Shown: one piece after another, positions 44,794 to 55,000 of the stretch
How positions within the stretch are numbered: the stretch's first letter is position 1
How the letters are laid out: every line of letters starts with the position of its first letter
Source: DASYQD01 sp963846495
GTDB lineage: Bacteria; Acidobacteriota; Thermoanaerobaculia; Multivoradales; JAIOJS01
Length of the DNA stretch: 64,000 nt
Direction: 5' to 3'
NCBI GenBank assembly: GCA_963846495.1
Contig: CAWJWP010000033.1
Span: forward strand, 248,001 to 312,000
Notes under the pieces: model-generated
Database searches by the model: none
Told to the model about the DNA's origin: nothing
Seen by the model: only the letters and a program-made list of their open reading frames with translations
Translations under genes and position numbers: made by a program

Positions 44794-46663
44794 CTACCCG
44801 CGCGGCTTCTTCTCAGCCTGCCGGAACTCGCCCGGCCGCCGTGCACGCGCCCACGCCTCGGCGACGGCCTTGCCACCTCCCTGCTGCATCGCCACCTCTT
44901 CGGCCGCCGCTTCCGCCCCACCGCGCCGGCGCGAGGCGATCGTCGTCCACGACTGGTTGTGGGAGCGGTCGAGGTCGTAGATGTCCTCGTAGAAGGCGAC
45001 GGCGCCGTCCTTGCGCGGCATGGCGGTGAAGTAGAGCAGGTAGACCGGCACCGGCTTCAGGAGCGGCACGTCCTTCTGCTCGCCGCGGTCGATGGCGGCG
45101 CGCAGCTGGCCGCCGTTCCACTTCGGGTCGTCGCGCACCAGGTAGTCGGCGAGCTCGAGCGGGTACTCGACGCGGATGCAGCCGTGACTCAATTGCCGAT
45201 CGGGCTCGTCGAACAGCGCGTCGGCCGGCGTGTCGTGGAGGTAGATGTCGTAGTCGTTGGGGAACATGAACTTCACCACCCCCAGCGGGTTCTTCGGCCC
45301 CGGCCGCTGGCGCACGCTGTCGCCGTTCTCCATCCACTCCATGTCGTGGGTGTAGAGGTAGCCCGGGTCGGCCGCCATCGCCGGCTTGATCTCCTTCTCG
45401 AAGATGCCCGGCGGCACGTTCCAGTAGGGGTTGAGCACCAGGTAGCGGATGCGGTCGGAGAAGACCGGCGTCTCCCACCCCTCCTCGCCCACCACGGTGC
45501 GCATCGTCATCACCGACTTGTCGTTCTCCAGCACGTCGAGGTGGAAGCCTGGCAGGTTGACCACGACGGCGCGCTCGCCGAAGTTGTCGGGCACCCAGCG
45601 CCAGCGCTCGACGTTGAGCGCGATCTGGCGCAGCCGCCTCTGCACCGGCACGTTGAGCTCCTCCTGCGTCTCCGGACCGAGGCTGCCGTCGATCTCCACC
45701 GTGCGCGTCGACTGGAAGCGGCGCACCGCGTCGGCGAGCTCGGGGCCGTACGTCGCCTTGGTCGGCTTCGCTGCAGGTTGCGGCGCAGCGCCTTGTTGCG
45801 GCGCCGCCGCCGGCTGCGCGGCCGCGAGCGACTCCGGGATCTGGGCAAGGAAGCCCTCGGCGTGCAGCCGCTGCGCGAGAGCTTGCAGGCGCGCCGGGTC
45901 GCCGGGCTCGCCTTCTACGAGCACCGGCCCCTTCGGCACCTGCGGCCAGCCGCCGTTCTTCGCGATCTCGCGGTAGCGCTGCAGCGCCGCCAGCAGCGCC
46001 TCGAACTGCGGGTGCTTCGGACCGACTGCCTTCAACGCCTCGGCCACCTCACCCTTGTCGAGCCCCTGTTGCAGCACCTGCGGCAGGTCGACCTTCTCGC
46101 GCTTCACGAGCCACCGCTTCTCCACCACCTCCGGCGTGGCGCGCCCGTAGTGGAGGTCCGAGCCGGCGAGCAGCGCCGCCCACGTCAAGCCGACCTCGAT
46201 GTCCTCGGGACTCGTTCCCTGCTCGCCCTTGCGCGCCGCCTCGAGCGCCTGCGCCAGCTCGCGCGACCGGTAGTCGAGCGGGTCGAGCCCTTCGGCGTCG
46301 AGGCCGCCGAGGAAGTCGATGAGCTGCTGCGCCTCGGCCCGCAGCTCGTCCGTCGACGAACCAAGCCGGCTGCCCGCCGCGCTTCTGGTAGAAGGCGCGC
46401 ACGGGCTCGAGCAACGAATCGCCGGCCGCGTCGCCCAAGCCGAGCGGCGGCCCTGACAGTTGCTGCAGGTACGGCTGCAGCTGCAGCTCGACGCGGTGGC
46501 CGAACGGATTGAGCGCGCCGAGGCCGCCGCCGCCGTCCTGCGAGCGTCCGCAGGAGAGAGCAGAAACCGCCGCCGTGCCGGCGATCGCGACGGCAAGAAT
46601 GCTCGTGCGCAGCCGCCGGCCGTGCACGCAAATATATGCAGGGGTAGAAGTTAACTTATTCAT
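44794..46663 (-). CDS. L,D-transpeptidase (YcbB-like) lipoprotein, frameshifted
   Basis: About 622 aa when joined. ATG 46663 starts MNKLTSTPAYICVHGRRLRT, then a lipobox-like VSALSCGRS, so it is a lipoprotein. Near 46365 the frame moves, and DELRAEAQQLIDFLGGLDAE continues the scaffold domain. A peptidoglycan-binding-like stretch (ADAVRRFQSTRTVEIDGSLG) precedes the YkuD catalytic domain, with YLVLNPYWNVPPGIFEKEI, FPNDYDIYLHDTPADALF and the catalytic SHGCIRVEYPLELADYLV with its Cys. It makes 3-3 crosslinks in peptidoglycan in the periplasm. The shift is a single base. Confidence 0.88.
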
Positions 46664-46696
46664 GCAGTGAATAGCTGCAAGTCCGTTGCCCGCCAG

Positions 46697-47608
46697 ATGC
46701 GCTCGCCGCGCCGCCGCGCATCAAACGCTCGCATTACAATCCCCAGCCAAGTGCCCCCCCAGGCTCCCGATCCTCGCGAGCTGCTGCTCGCCAACCTGTC
46801 GCTTTTGCGCGACGTCGTGCGGTTCCTCGGCCGCCGCTATCGGCTCAATGCCGACCAGATCGACGACCTCGACTCGCTGGTGCGGCTGCGCATGGTCGAG
46901 GACGACTACGCCGTGCTGCGCGCCTGGCGGCAGCAGAGCTCCATCGAGACCTACCTCAACATCGTCGTGCAGCGCATCTTCCACGACTACCGCAACCAGA
47001 TCTGGGGACGCTGGCGGCCGTCGGCGGCGGCGCAGCGCCTCGGCCCGCTGGCGCTCGAGCTCGAGGAGCTGCTCTACCGCGACGACCTGAGCTTCGCCGA
47101 GGCGTGCGAGGTGATGGCAACACGCCAGCTGGGCGACCGCGACACGCTCGCCGACCTCTACGCGCAGCTGCCGGTGCGCACCGGCCGGCCGCGCCTCGAG
47201 CCGCTCACCGCCGCCGTCGACGCGCGCCCGGCGCCGGCGCTCAACCCCGAAGAGGCTGTCGTGCGCCACGCGCAGGAGGAGCAGCTGGCGGCGGCGATGG
47301 TGGCGGCGCTGCGGCGGCTCCAGGCGAAGGACCGCCTGTTGTTGCGCCTGCGATTCGGCGAGGGACTGGCGATGCGCGAGGTCGCCCAGATGCTGGCGAC
47401 CGGCGAGAAGTCGCTCTTCAAGCGCTTGAAGACGCTGATGCGCACCATCAAACGGCACCTGCACCGCTCGGGTCTCGACGAGGAGGACGTGCGGCTCCTG
47501 CTCGAGCGCCCGGGGACGCTCGAGCTCGGGCTGCGCCTCGACGAGGCCGACGACTTCTTCGCCGACGACGCCGGCGACAGCCGCGGCGACGGCTCGCGCC
47601 ACGCCTGA
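46697..47608 (+). CDS. sigma-70 family (ECF-like) RNA polymerase sigma factor
   Basis: About 303 aa from ATG 46697; GTG 46667 or GTG 46751 are alternatives. Region 2-like: LLANLSLLRDVVRFLGRRYR, DLDSLVRLRMVEDDYAVLRA, QSSIETYLNIVVQRIFHDYR. Region 4-like: VAALRRLQAKDRLLLRLRFG, EGLAMREVAQMLATGEKSLF, KRLKTLMRTIKRHL. A spacer of about 100 aa and an acidic tail (LDEADDFFADDAGD) are unusual for ECF factors. No anti-sigma gene is adjacent. It is head-to-head with the L,D-transpeptidase across a short AT-rich stretch. Confidence 0.8.
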   Translation: MRSPRRRASNARITIPSQVPPQAPDPRELLLANLSLLRDVVRFLGRRYRLNADQIDDLDSLVRLRMVEDDYAVLRAWRQQSSIETYLNIVVQRIFHDYRNQIWGRWRPSAAAQRLGPLALELEELLYRDDLSFAEACEVMATRQLGDRDTLADLYAQLPVRTGRPRLEPLTAAVDARPAPALNPEEAVVRHAQEEQLAAAMVAALRRLQAKDRLLLRLRFGEGLAMREVAQMLATGEKSLFKRLKTLMRTIKRHLHRSGLDEEDVRLLLERPGTLELGLRLDEADDFFADDAGDSRGDGSRHA

Positions 47609-47652
47609 GCGCGGCGCGAGACGCGCGCTCCGTGCTGACCCCGGAGGACCGA

Positions 47653-48285
47653 TCAGGTGTCGAGCAGCTGGTGCTCGAGCGCGTAGCGCGTCGCCTCGGC
47701 GTTGCTCGACACGCCGAGCTTCTCGAGCATGCGGGCGCGGTAGGTCGACACCGTCTTCACCGACAGGGTCATCTCGCCGGCGATGTCGGTGACGGTGCGG
47801 CCGCCGGCGAGGCGCATCAGCACCTGGTACTCGCGCGTCGACAGCCCCTCGTGCGGCGCGCGGCGCTCGGGCGTGGCGTCGCGCAGCAGCGACTCGGCGA
47901 GGGCGTCGGAGAGGTAGCGGCGGCGCGCCACCACGGTGCGGATCGCCCCCACCAGCTCCTCGCCGGCGCTCTGCTTGTGGATGTAGCCGCGGGCGCCGGC
48001 CTTGAGGCAGCGCAGCGCGTACTGCTCCTCGGGGTGGATCGAGAGCACCAGGATGGGCAGCTCCGGCCGCAGCTCGTGCAGCTCCTGCAACAGGTCGACG
48101 CCGTGCACGCCGGGCATCGAGAGGTCGAGCACCACCACGTCGCAGCAGTCGGCGCCCACCTGCGCGCGCGCTTCCTCGGCGCCGGCAGCCTCGGCGACGA
48201 CGCTCATGTCGGTTTCTTCGTCGATGATCTGGCGTAGCCCGCGACGGACGACCGGATGGTCGTCGGCGATGAGCACTTTGATCAT
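47653..48285 (-). CDS. NarL/LuxR-family response regulator
   Basis: 210 aa from ATG 48285 with AAGGAGG upstream. The receiver domain has ADDHPVVRRGLRQIID, phospho-acceptor Asp in CCDVVVLDLSMPGVHGVDLL, and LVLSIHPEEQYALRCLKAGA. The LuxR HTH has LSTREYQVLMRLAGGRTVTD, IAGEMTLSVKTVSTYRARML. Its ATG overlaps the stop of the histidine kinase (ATGA), so the pair is one operon and cognate. Confidence 0.93.
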   Translation of the reverse strand: MIKVLIADDHPVVRRGLRQIIDEETDMSVVAEAAGAEEARAQVGADCCDVVVLDLSMPGVHGVDLLQELHELRPELPILVLSIHPEEQYALRCLKAGARGYIHKQSAGEELVGAIRTVVARRRYLSDALAESLLRDATPERRAPHEGLSTREYQVLMRLAGGRTVTDIAGEMTLSVKTVSTYRARMLEKLGVSSNAEATRYALEHQLLDT

Positions 48286-49473
48286 GATGCCTCCTTCTCC
48301 GCCGCTGCGCGCGCGATGGGCAGCCGCGCGCGCACCCGCGTGCCGCCGCGCGGCAGCCGGCGGACGATCAGCTCGCCGCCGCACGCCCGCGCCCGCTCGC
48401 GCATGCCGAGGATGCCGAGGGAGCCGGCGGCGCGCAGCGCGGCGCGCGGCACTCCCTTGCCGTCGTCGACCAGCTCGATGAGGAGCTGGCCGCTGCCGTG
48501 GCGCACGCTGCACCGTCACACGGCTCGCCTCGGCGTGGCGCGCCACGTTGGTGAGCGCCTCCTGCAGGATGCGGAAGGCGGCGGTGTCGCGCGCGTCGTC
48601 GGCCGGCAGGCTGCCGAGCTCGCAACGCAGCGCGCAGTCGATGCCGGTGCGGCCCGCGAACTCGTCGACCAGCCAGCGCATGGCGGGCTCCAGGCCGAGG
48701 TCGTCGAGCGCCGGCGGCCGCAGTTGGCCGGCGATATGGCGCACGGCGTCGAGCGTCTCGTCGACCAGCTGGGCGACGTCGCCGAGCCGCTCGCGCAGCT
48801 GCTCGCCGTCGAGCTGGTGACCGTTGACCCCGGCGCGGCGGCGCAGCCAGGCGACGTCGAGCTTGAGGCCGGTGAGCATCTGCCCCAGCTGGTCGTGGAT
48901 CTCGCGCGCGATGCGCGACTGCTCCTGCTCGCGCACCACCTGCAGGTGAGAGGTGAGCCGGCGCAGCTCGTCGACCAGCCGGCGCTGGCGTTCCTCGCTG
49001 TCTCGGACGCGCGCCTCGACGGCCCTGAAGGCGGTGCGGTCGAAGGCGACCGCCGCCACGCCGACCACCTCACCAGCCGCTCCCATGAGCGGCGCCAGCG
49101 TCACCCGCGCCGGGACCTCGCGGCTGCGGTGGCGCATCGGCAGCTCGCCGGACCACGGCTCGCCACGCTCGAAGATCGAGCCCAGCAGCTTGGCGAGCTC
49201 CTGCCGCCGGCCGTCGGCCACCAACAGATCGGCGAGCCGCTGTCCGATCGCCTCCTCGGCGGACCAGCCGTAGAGCCGCTCTGCCGCGGGGTTCCACGAG
49301 GTGATCGTGCCGTCGCGGTCGGCGGCGATCACCGCCTCGCCGACGGCGTCGAGCAGCTGCGCTTGGAAACGCAGCCGCTCCTCGAGCCGGCGCGCGCGCG
49401 CGGCGGTCGTCTCTGCCGCCCTGTTGCATGCTTCGGAGAGGGGAAGGAATGTGCGGCTCGCCCACGTCTGCAA
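48282..49473 (-). CDS. PAS-domain NarX-type histidine kinase, frameshifted
   Basis: About 397 aa when joined. A PAS domain (LLDAVGEAVIAADRDGTITS, WNPAAERLYGWSAEEAIGQR) is followed by a HisKA_3 dimerisation domain with the phosphorylated His in REIHDQLGQMLTGLKLDVAW. HATPase text is LRPPALDDLGLEPAMRWLVD, RILQEALTNVARHAEASRVT, and after a frame change near 48510, LLIELVDDGKGVPRAALR and GSLGILGMRERARACGG. No membrane segment is seen, so it is likely cytoplasmic. The kinase signals to the adjacent NarL-type regulator. The shift is a single base. Confidence 0.88.
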
Positions 49474-49518
49474 ACCTGGCGGCCGGCCGGAGGGCTCCGG
49501 CTGACGATGGCTGATTGC

Positions 49519-49848
49519 CTACTGATTGCCCGACGGCTGCTCGGCCATCGCGCGCGTCTGCTTCAACGCCTCTCCCGCCGCCCGCTGCCGCTCGGCGTCG
49601 CTGGTCGCCTGGCGCGCCTGCTCCCAGCTCTGCTGCACCTGCTGTGCCTGCGCGTCGGTGTTGGCGCTGCCGGAGCTCGACGCGGCCGGTGCCGCGGCGG
49701 GGGCCGACGGCTGCCAGGCGTTGGACTCCTCGAAGCTCTTGCGCTTCGGCTTCGTCTCGGCGACGGGCGGCGGCGACTGGCAGGCGGAGAGCGAGACGGC
49801 GACAGGCAGTGGCGGCGAGCAGGAGCCGGCCGGAGGGGCGCATCGCAT
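49519..49848 (-). CDS. small lipoprotein, N-terminal frameshift
   Basis: About 109 aa. The frame that gives the mature part (VAVSLSACQSPPPVAETKPK, SFEESNAWQ, QQVQQSWEQARQATSDAERQ) has a poor signal peptide, whereas MRPSGRLLLAATA in another frame (from ATG 49843) is an ideal one. A single-base indel near 49803 therefore separates signal and lipobox (SLSAC). The mature protein is a Pro/Ala/Ser linker plus a short helix. The function is unknown. Confidence 0.55.
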   Translation of the reverse strand: MRCAPPAGSCSPPLPVAVSLSACQSPPPVAETKPKRKSFEESNAWQPSAPAAAPAASSSGSANTDAQAQQVQQSWEQARQATSDAERQRAAGEALKQTRAMAEQPSGNQ

Positions 49849-49942
49849 TCAGCATAGCGCGCGTTTCAGTCGGCGAACAGCAGTGAGGGAAGATCAGCCG
49901 CCTCGGCGCCACCGCCGGAAGGGCGGCCCGAGCGCTACACGC

Positions 49943-50726
49943 ATGGAGACCCTGCATCCGCTGCTGCACGCGCTCGCCCTGGCGCTCGCCGGCTTCGCCG
50001 CCGGAGCGCTCAACGCCATCGCCGGCGGCGGCACGAACCTGTCGTTCCCGGCGCTGCTCTGGCTCGGGCTGCCGCCGGTCGTCGCCAACGCCACCTCGGC
50101 GGTGGCGCTCTGGCCGGGGAGCCTCGCCGGAGCGTGGGGGTTCCGCGACGCGCTGCGGCGGGCGCGGCCGCGGTGGCTGTGGCTGCTGGTGCCGTCGATC
50201 GTCGGCGGCGTCGTCGGCGCGCTGCTGCTGGTGGCGCTGCCGTCGCGCGTGTTCGCGGGCGTGGCGCCGTGGCTGGTGCTCGCCTCGACGCTGCTCTTCG
50301 CCGCCAACACGGTGCGGCGGCAGCGGCTCGGCGAGGTAGGCCGCGGCGCCGCCGGTCGTGGCGCATCGCTCGCTCGTGCTCGGCGCGCTCGTGCAGCTGC
50401 TGATCGCCGTCTACGGCGGCTACTTCGGCGCCGGCATCGGCATCCTCATGCTCGCCTCGCTCGGGCTCTCCGGCGTGCACGACCTCGCCGTCGCCAACGG
50501 CTTGAAGAGCCTCTTCGCCGCCGGCATCAACGGCGCCGCCATCGTCTACTTCATCTGGAGCGGCGCCGTCGACTGGCCGACGGTGCCGGTGATGGCGCTC
50601 GGCGCCGTCGCCGGCGGCTGGAGCGGCGCGCGCGTCGCGCAGCGGCTGCCGCCGCTCGTGCTGCGCTGGACGATCGTGGCGATCGGCCTCCTGATGGCGG
50701 CGGCGACCTTCGTCGCCGTGCGCTGA
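49943..50726 (+). CDS. TauE/SafE-family permease, frameshifted
   Basis: About 261 aa when joined. The first half (AGFAAGALNAIAGGGTNLSF, PALLWLGLPPVVANATSAVA, LWPGSLAGAWGFRDALRRAR) and the second half after a frame change near 50335-50350 (QLLIAVYGGYFGAGIGILML, ASLGLSGVHDLAVANGLKSL, FAAGINGAAIVYFIWSGAV) are the two repeats of the TauE/SafE fold. About eight membrane helices. The family exports sulfite, sulfoacetate or similar anions; the substrate here is unknown. It is divergent from the small lipoprotein gene. Confidence 0.85.
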
Positions 50727-50745
50727 GACGCGTTGCTCAGCGGCC

Positions 50746-51996
50746 CTACGATTGGCCCGTAGGGTGCGCTCTGCGCACCATCCGCTCGGCTGGCAAGCCG
50801 CGCAGCCACTCGAAGGGCAGCCGCGGCACCATCCAGCGCAGGTACTCGCCGTAGCTGATGCGGTGCGCGATCACCTCGAGGTACTTCTCGGAGAGCTTGC
50901 GGCTGCGCACGAAGATGCCGACGAGGAGCCGCGGGAAACGGTAGACGGCGCGCGCGATCCACCGCGCCCGTCGCAGGTCGCGGCCCAGCTCGTCCCAGAT
51001 CCGCTGCTGGTAGCTCTGCAGCACCGCGACGTCCCAACGCGCGGCCGCGCTCGCCGCGACCGCCTCCGCCGCCAGCTGGCCGGAGCGGATGGCGAAGGCG
51101 ATCCCCTCGCCGGTGAAGGGATCGACGAAGCCTGCCGCGTCGCCGGCGAGGAGCACGCGGCCGCGCACCACCTGCCGCGGCACGCCGCCGACGGGGATCG
51201 GGTGCCCGCGCATGCCGTGCGGCCGGCGGTCGAAGCGGTGGACGTCGAGGTAGCGCTCCATCGGCGCGTGCGGGTTGCCCAGCTGGTCGCGACGGCCGAT
51301 GACGCCGACCGAGTAGTGGTCGTGGTGGTGGAAGACCCAGCCGTAGCCGAACGGCGAGGCGCCGAAGTCGATGTCGACGAAACGCCCGAGGCTGGCGAAG
51401 CGGTCGGGGTCCTCGACCGGGATCTCGGCCTCGAGGGTGACGGCGTACTCCTTGTCGGCGTCGGGGCGCCGCACCGCTTCGCTCAGCTTGTTGCCGGCAC
51501 CGGCGGCGAGGATGACGGCGCGGCAGCGGTGCTCGCCGGCGGTGGTGGCGACGACGACCTCGTCGCCGTCAGTGCGCACCTCGCGCACGGTCGCGTTGAC
51601 GAGCCGCGCGCCGGCCTCCTGCGCCTTGGCGAGCAGATGGGTGTCGAAACGCGCCCGCGTCGACATCACCGCGACGGGCTCGTCCGATTCGACTTCGATG
51701 GTGCGCCCGCCGAACGAGAGGCGCACGCCGTAGCACTCGCGATCGACGAGCTCGGGCGGCAGCTCGAAGTCGAGATAGCCGAGGGCGCGCGCGGTGACGC
51801 CGCCGCCGCAGACCTTGCGCCGCGGCATCGGGCTCTTCTCCACGATCAGCGTGCGCAGCCCCGCCTTCGCCAGCACGCGGGCGGCCGAGCTGCCGGCGGG
51901 ACCGGCGCCGACGACGACCACGTCGAACGGGCCAGCGGCCGCGGGCTCGTTCGAGCCTGCCGCTGTCACTTCGATCTTGGAGTCGCCGCGGTCCAT
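50746..51996 (-). CDS. geranylgeranyl-reductase-family FAD oxidoreductase
   Basis: 416 aa from ATG 51996. The FAD-binding Rossmann motif is VVVVGAGPAGSSAARVLAKA with LRTLIVEKS, then the family motif RRKVCGGGVTARALGYL. LLAGDAAGFVDPFTGEGIAF is the second FAD motif. The family reduces isoprenoid side chains of quinones, archaeol-type lipids or chlorophyll. The last residues (VRRAHPTG) are encoded by a copy of the repeat TAGGGTGCGCTCTGCGCA, so the natural C-terminus may have been altered. The start codon lies in a 14-bp hairpin. Confidence 0.85.
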   Translation of the reverse strand: MDRGDSKIEVTAAGSNEPAAAGPFDVVVVGAGPAGSSAARVLAKAGLRTLIVEKSPMPRRKVCGGGVTARALGYLDFELPPELVDRECYGVRLSFGGRTIEVESDEPVAVMSTRARFDTHLLAKAQEAGARLVNATVREVRTDGDEVVVATTAGEHRCRAVILAAGAGNKLSEAVRRPDADKEYAVTLEAEIPVEDPDRFASLGRFVDIDFGASPFGYGWVFHHHDHYSVGVIGRRDQLGNPHAPMERYLDVHRFDRRPHGMRGHPIPVGGVPRQVVRGRVLLAGDAAGFVDPFTGEGIAFAIRSGQLAAEAVAASAAARWDVAVLQSYQQRIWDELGRDLRRARWIARAVYRFPRLLVGIFVRSRKLSEKYLEVIAHRISYGEYLRWMVPRLPFEWLRGLPAERMVRRAHPTGQS

Positions 51997-52033
51997 CGTA
52001 GGCGCGAGGATACGTCGCCCGCGCCTACGATGG
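51993..52033. repeat. perfect 14-bp hairpin over the flavoprotein start codon
   Basis: CCATCGTAGGCGCG (51993-52006) pairs with CGCGCCTACGATGG (52020-52033) across a 13-nt loop. In the leftward mRNA the ATG at 51996-51994 lies in the 3' arm. It may end transcription from the large gene, or block translation initiation of the reductase. Confidence 0.6.
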
Positions 52034-52047
52034 ATGGCCGCCCGCCG

Positions 52048-55000
52048 TTACCCGCGCCGCAGCCAGAGCGCGCCGGCCGCGCCGAGCAGCGCGGCGAGCA
52101 GGAGCAGGCCGCGCCAGTCGAGGACCGGGATGATGGCGACCGGCGTGCCGGCGACGGCGATCGCCGTCGCGTCGCCCTGAGCGGCGGTGCCCGGATCGTC
52201 GGTCTGCGCCGTGGACTCGTTGGTGCCGTCGCCGTCGGCGTCGAAGGCGATGGTGCCCTGGTTGGACACCGTCTGCCCCGCCGCCGAGGGCAGGATGGTG
52301 GCGGTGATGGTGATCGTCACCGAGCCGCCGGCCGCGATCGACCCGTTCCAGGTCACCGTGTTGGTGCCCGTATTGGCCACCGCCGTGCCGCTGGTGGCGT
52401 TGGCGGACACCAGCGCCAGCGTCGGCGGCAACACGTCGGTGAATTCGTCACCGGGGTTGTCGCCTTGCTGCGCGGGGCCGGCGTTGTTGAGCGTCACCGT
52501 GTAGGTCACCGTGCCGCCGACGTCGAAGGTGCCGCTCGCCGTCTTGGTGCCGGAGACCGAGGCGCCGCCGAGGTTGTCGACGTCGGTCGCCGAGTCGTTG
52601 CTCGGGTTTGGATCGGCCACGCCGCCCGGCGTCGGCGCCACCGTCGCGGTGTTGGTCAGCGTGCCCGTCGCCGACGGCGAGATGGTGCAAGTCGCGGTGT
52701 AGGTGACGCCGCTGCCCACCGGCAGGAACACCGTCTCGGAGATGTTGCCGGACCCGGCCGCCGTGCAGGTGGCGCCGCCCGACCCGACGCACGTCCAGGT
52801 GCACGTCAACGACGCCGGGAAGGTGTCGTTCACCGTGCTGCCAAACGCGTCGCCGGGACCGGCGTTGCTGACGGCGATCGTGTACGTGACCGAGCCTCCC
52901 GGGGTAGCGCTGGTCACGCCGTCGGTCTTGGTGATCGCGAGGTCGGCCTGCAGCGTCAGCGTGTCGGTGTCGGTCGCCGAGTTGTTGGCAGGGTTCGGAT
53001 CGGTGACGCCGGCGGGCGCCGTCACCGTCGCCGTGTTGACGAGCGGGCTGGTCGCCGACGGCGAGATCGTGCAGCTCGCCGTGTAGGTGACGCTGCCGCC
53101 GGCCGGCAGGTTGACCGTATCGTTGATGTTGCCCGAGCCCGCCGCCGTGCAGGTGCCGCCGCCAGCGCCGACGCAGGTCCAGGTGCAGGTGAGCGACGCC
53201 GGGAAGGTGTCGCTCACCGTGCTGCCGGGCGCGTCGCTCGGCCCGGCGTTGCTGGCGACGATCGTATAGGTCACCGATGTGCCCGGGGTCGCGCTCGTCA
53301 CGCCGTCGGTCTTGGTGATGGAGAGGTCGGCCTGGCCGCCCAGCGAGTCGGTGTCGGTCGCCGAGTTGTTGCCCGGGTTGGGATCGGTGACGCCGGCCGG
53401 CTGCTGCGACCGTCGCCGTGTTGACGAGCGAGCCGGTGGCCGACGCCGAGATGGTGCAGCTCGCGGTGTAGGTGACGCTGCCGCCCGCCGGCAGGTTCAC
53501 CGTGTCGTTGATGTTGCCCGAGCCCGCCGCCGTGCAGGTGCCGCCGCCGGCGCCGACGCAGGTCCAGGTGCAGGTGAGCGACGCCGGGAAGGTGTCGGTC
53601 ACCGTGCTGCCCGGCGCGTTGCTCGGACCGGCGTTGCTGGCGGTGATGGTGTAGGTGACCGAGCCGCCGGGCATCGCCGTCGTCACGCCGTCGGTCTTGG
53701 TGATCGAGAGGTCGGCCTGCGCGCCGAGCGATGTCGGTGTCGGTCGCCGAGTTGTTGGCGGTGTTGGCCTCGAGGACGGCGCCGCCGGAGACGGTCGCCG
53801 TGTTGACGAGCGTGCCGGTCGCCGACGCCGAGATAGTGCAGCTCGCGGTGTAGGTGACGCTGCCGCCTGCCGGCAGGTTCACTGTGTCGCTGATGTTGCC
53901 CGAGCCCGCCGCCGTGCAGGTGCCGCCGCCGGCGCCGACGCAGGTCCAGGTGCAGGTGAGCGCGGCCGGGAAGGTGTCGGTGACCGTGCCGCTCGGCACC
54001 GCGTCGGGGCCGGCGTTGGAGGCGGTGATCGTGTAGGTCACCGAGCCGCCCGGCACCGCCGTCGTCACGCCGTCGGTCTTGGTGATCGAGAGGTCGGCGA
54101 ACTGGAAGAGGCCGAGGAGCACCGGGTCGTGGTCCGCGGCGCGATAGGGCGACGCGGGCTGGAAGACGACGCGTGGCGGCACGAGCGATGAGCCGTCCGG
54201 CTTCTCCTCGAAGTTGGCCTCGCCGGGGCTGTCGAAGATCTCGTCGTTGTAGTCGAAGAGCGACACCTCGTCGGCGTTGATGTGCCACGGCCCGACGCCG
54301 GTGACGCGTGGGAAGAGGCTCTAGCTGGCGAAGGCGTAGTCGAGGTGGCCGAGCTGGCCGTCGAAGAGGTAGGAGTAGCCCGCGGGCCCGAGCAGCGCCG
54401 CCTCGGTGTCGGTGTAGCCGCCGCTGACGATGGCGGTGGTCGGGTCCTCCATGCCGTACGAGTTGAAGTCGCCGAGCAGCACCACGTCGGGGTCGCCCGC
54501 GGCCGGCAGCACGGTGGCGTTGATCCAGGTGAGCAGCCGGTTGGCCTGCGCGACGCGGGTGGCGTTGAAGCAGCCCTGGCCGTCGCCGACGTCGACGTCG
54601 CCGCCAGTCTCGCCACCGCACCCCTTCGACTTGAAGTGGTTGGCGATCACCGTGAAGCGCTGGCCGAACGCCGGGTTGGTGGCGTCGGTGACGTCGAAGG
54701 TCTGCGCCGTCGGCGGCCGGTTGTGGACCGGGTCGAGGTCGGAGAGCGGCGCGCCCACCGGCGACAGGATGTTGGTGCGGTAGATCAGCGCCACGCGGAT
54801 GGCGTCGGTGCCGAGCGTGCCGCCGGTGTTGACGAACGCGTAAGGGTTCGGCGCCGCCGCAGCGCGTGTTGACCGCGCCCAGCAGGTCGTTGATGGTGGT
54901 GGTGGCGGTCGTATTCTCGAGCTCGACGAGGCCGAACACGTGGGCGTTCAAGGCGCAGATGACGATCGAGGCGCGCTCACGCTGCCGGTTGAGCTCGGCC

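Noticed and set aside
52700..54060. CRISPR array
   Set aside because: The repeats encode DUF11 domains in one frame and there are no unique spacers between short palindromic repeats.
54318..54330. Selenocysteine readthrough in the nuclease gene
   Set aside because: The stop is TAG, not TGA, so the Sec tRNA cannot explain it.
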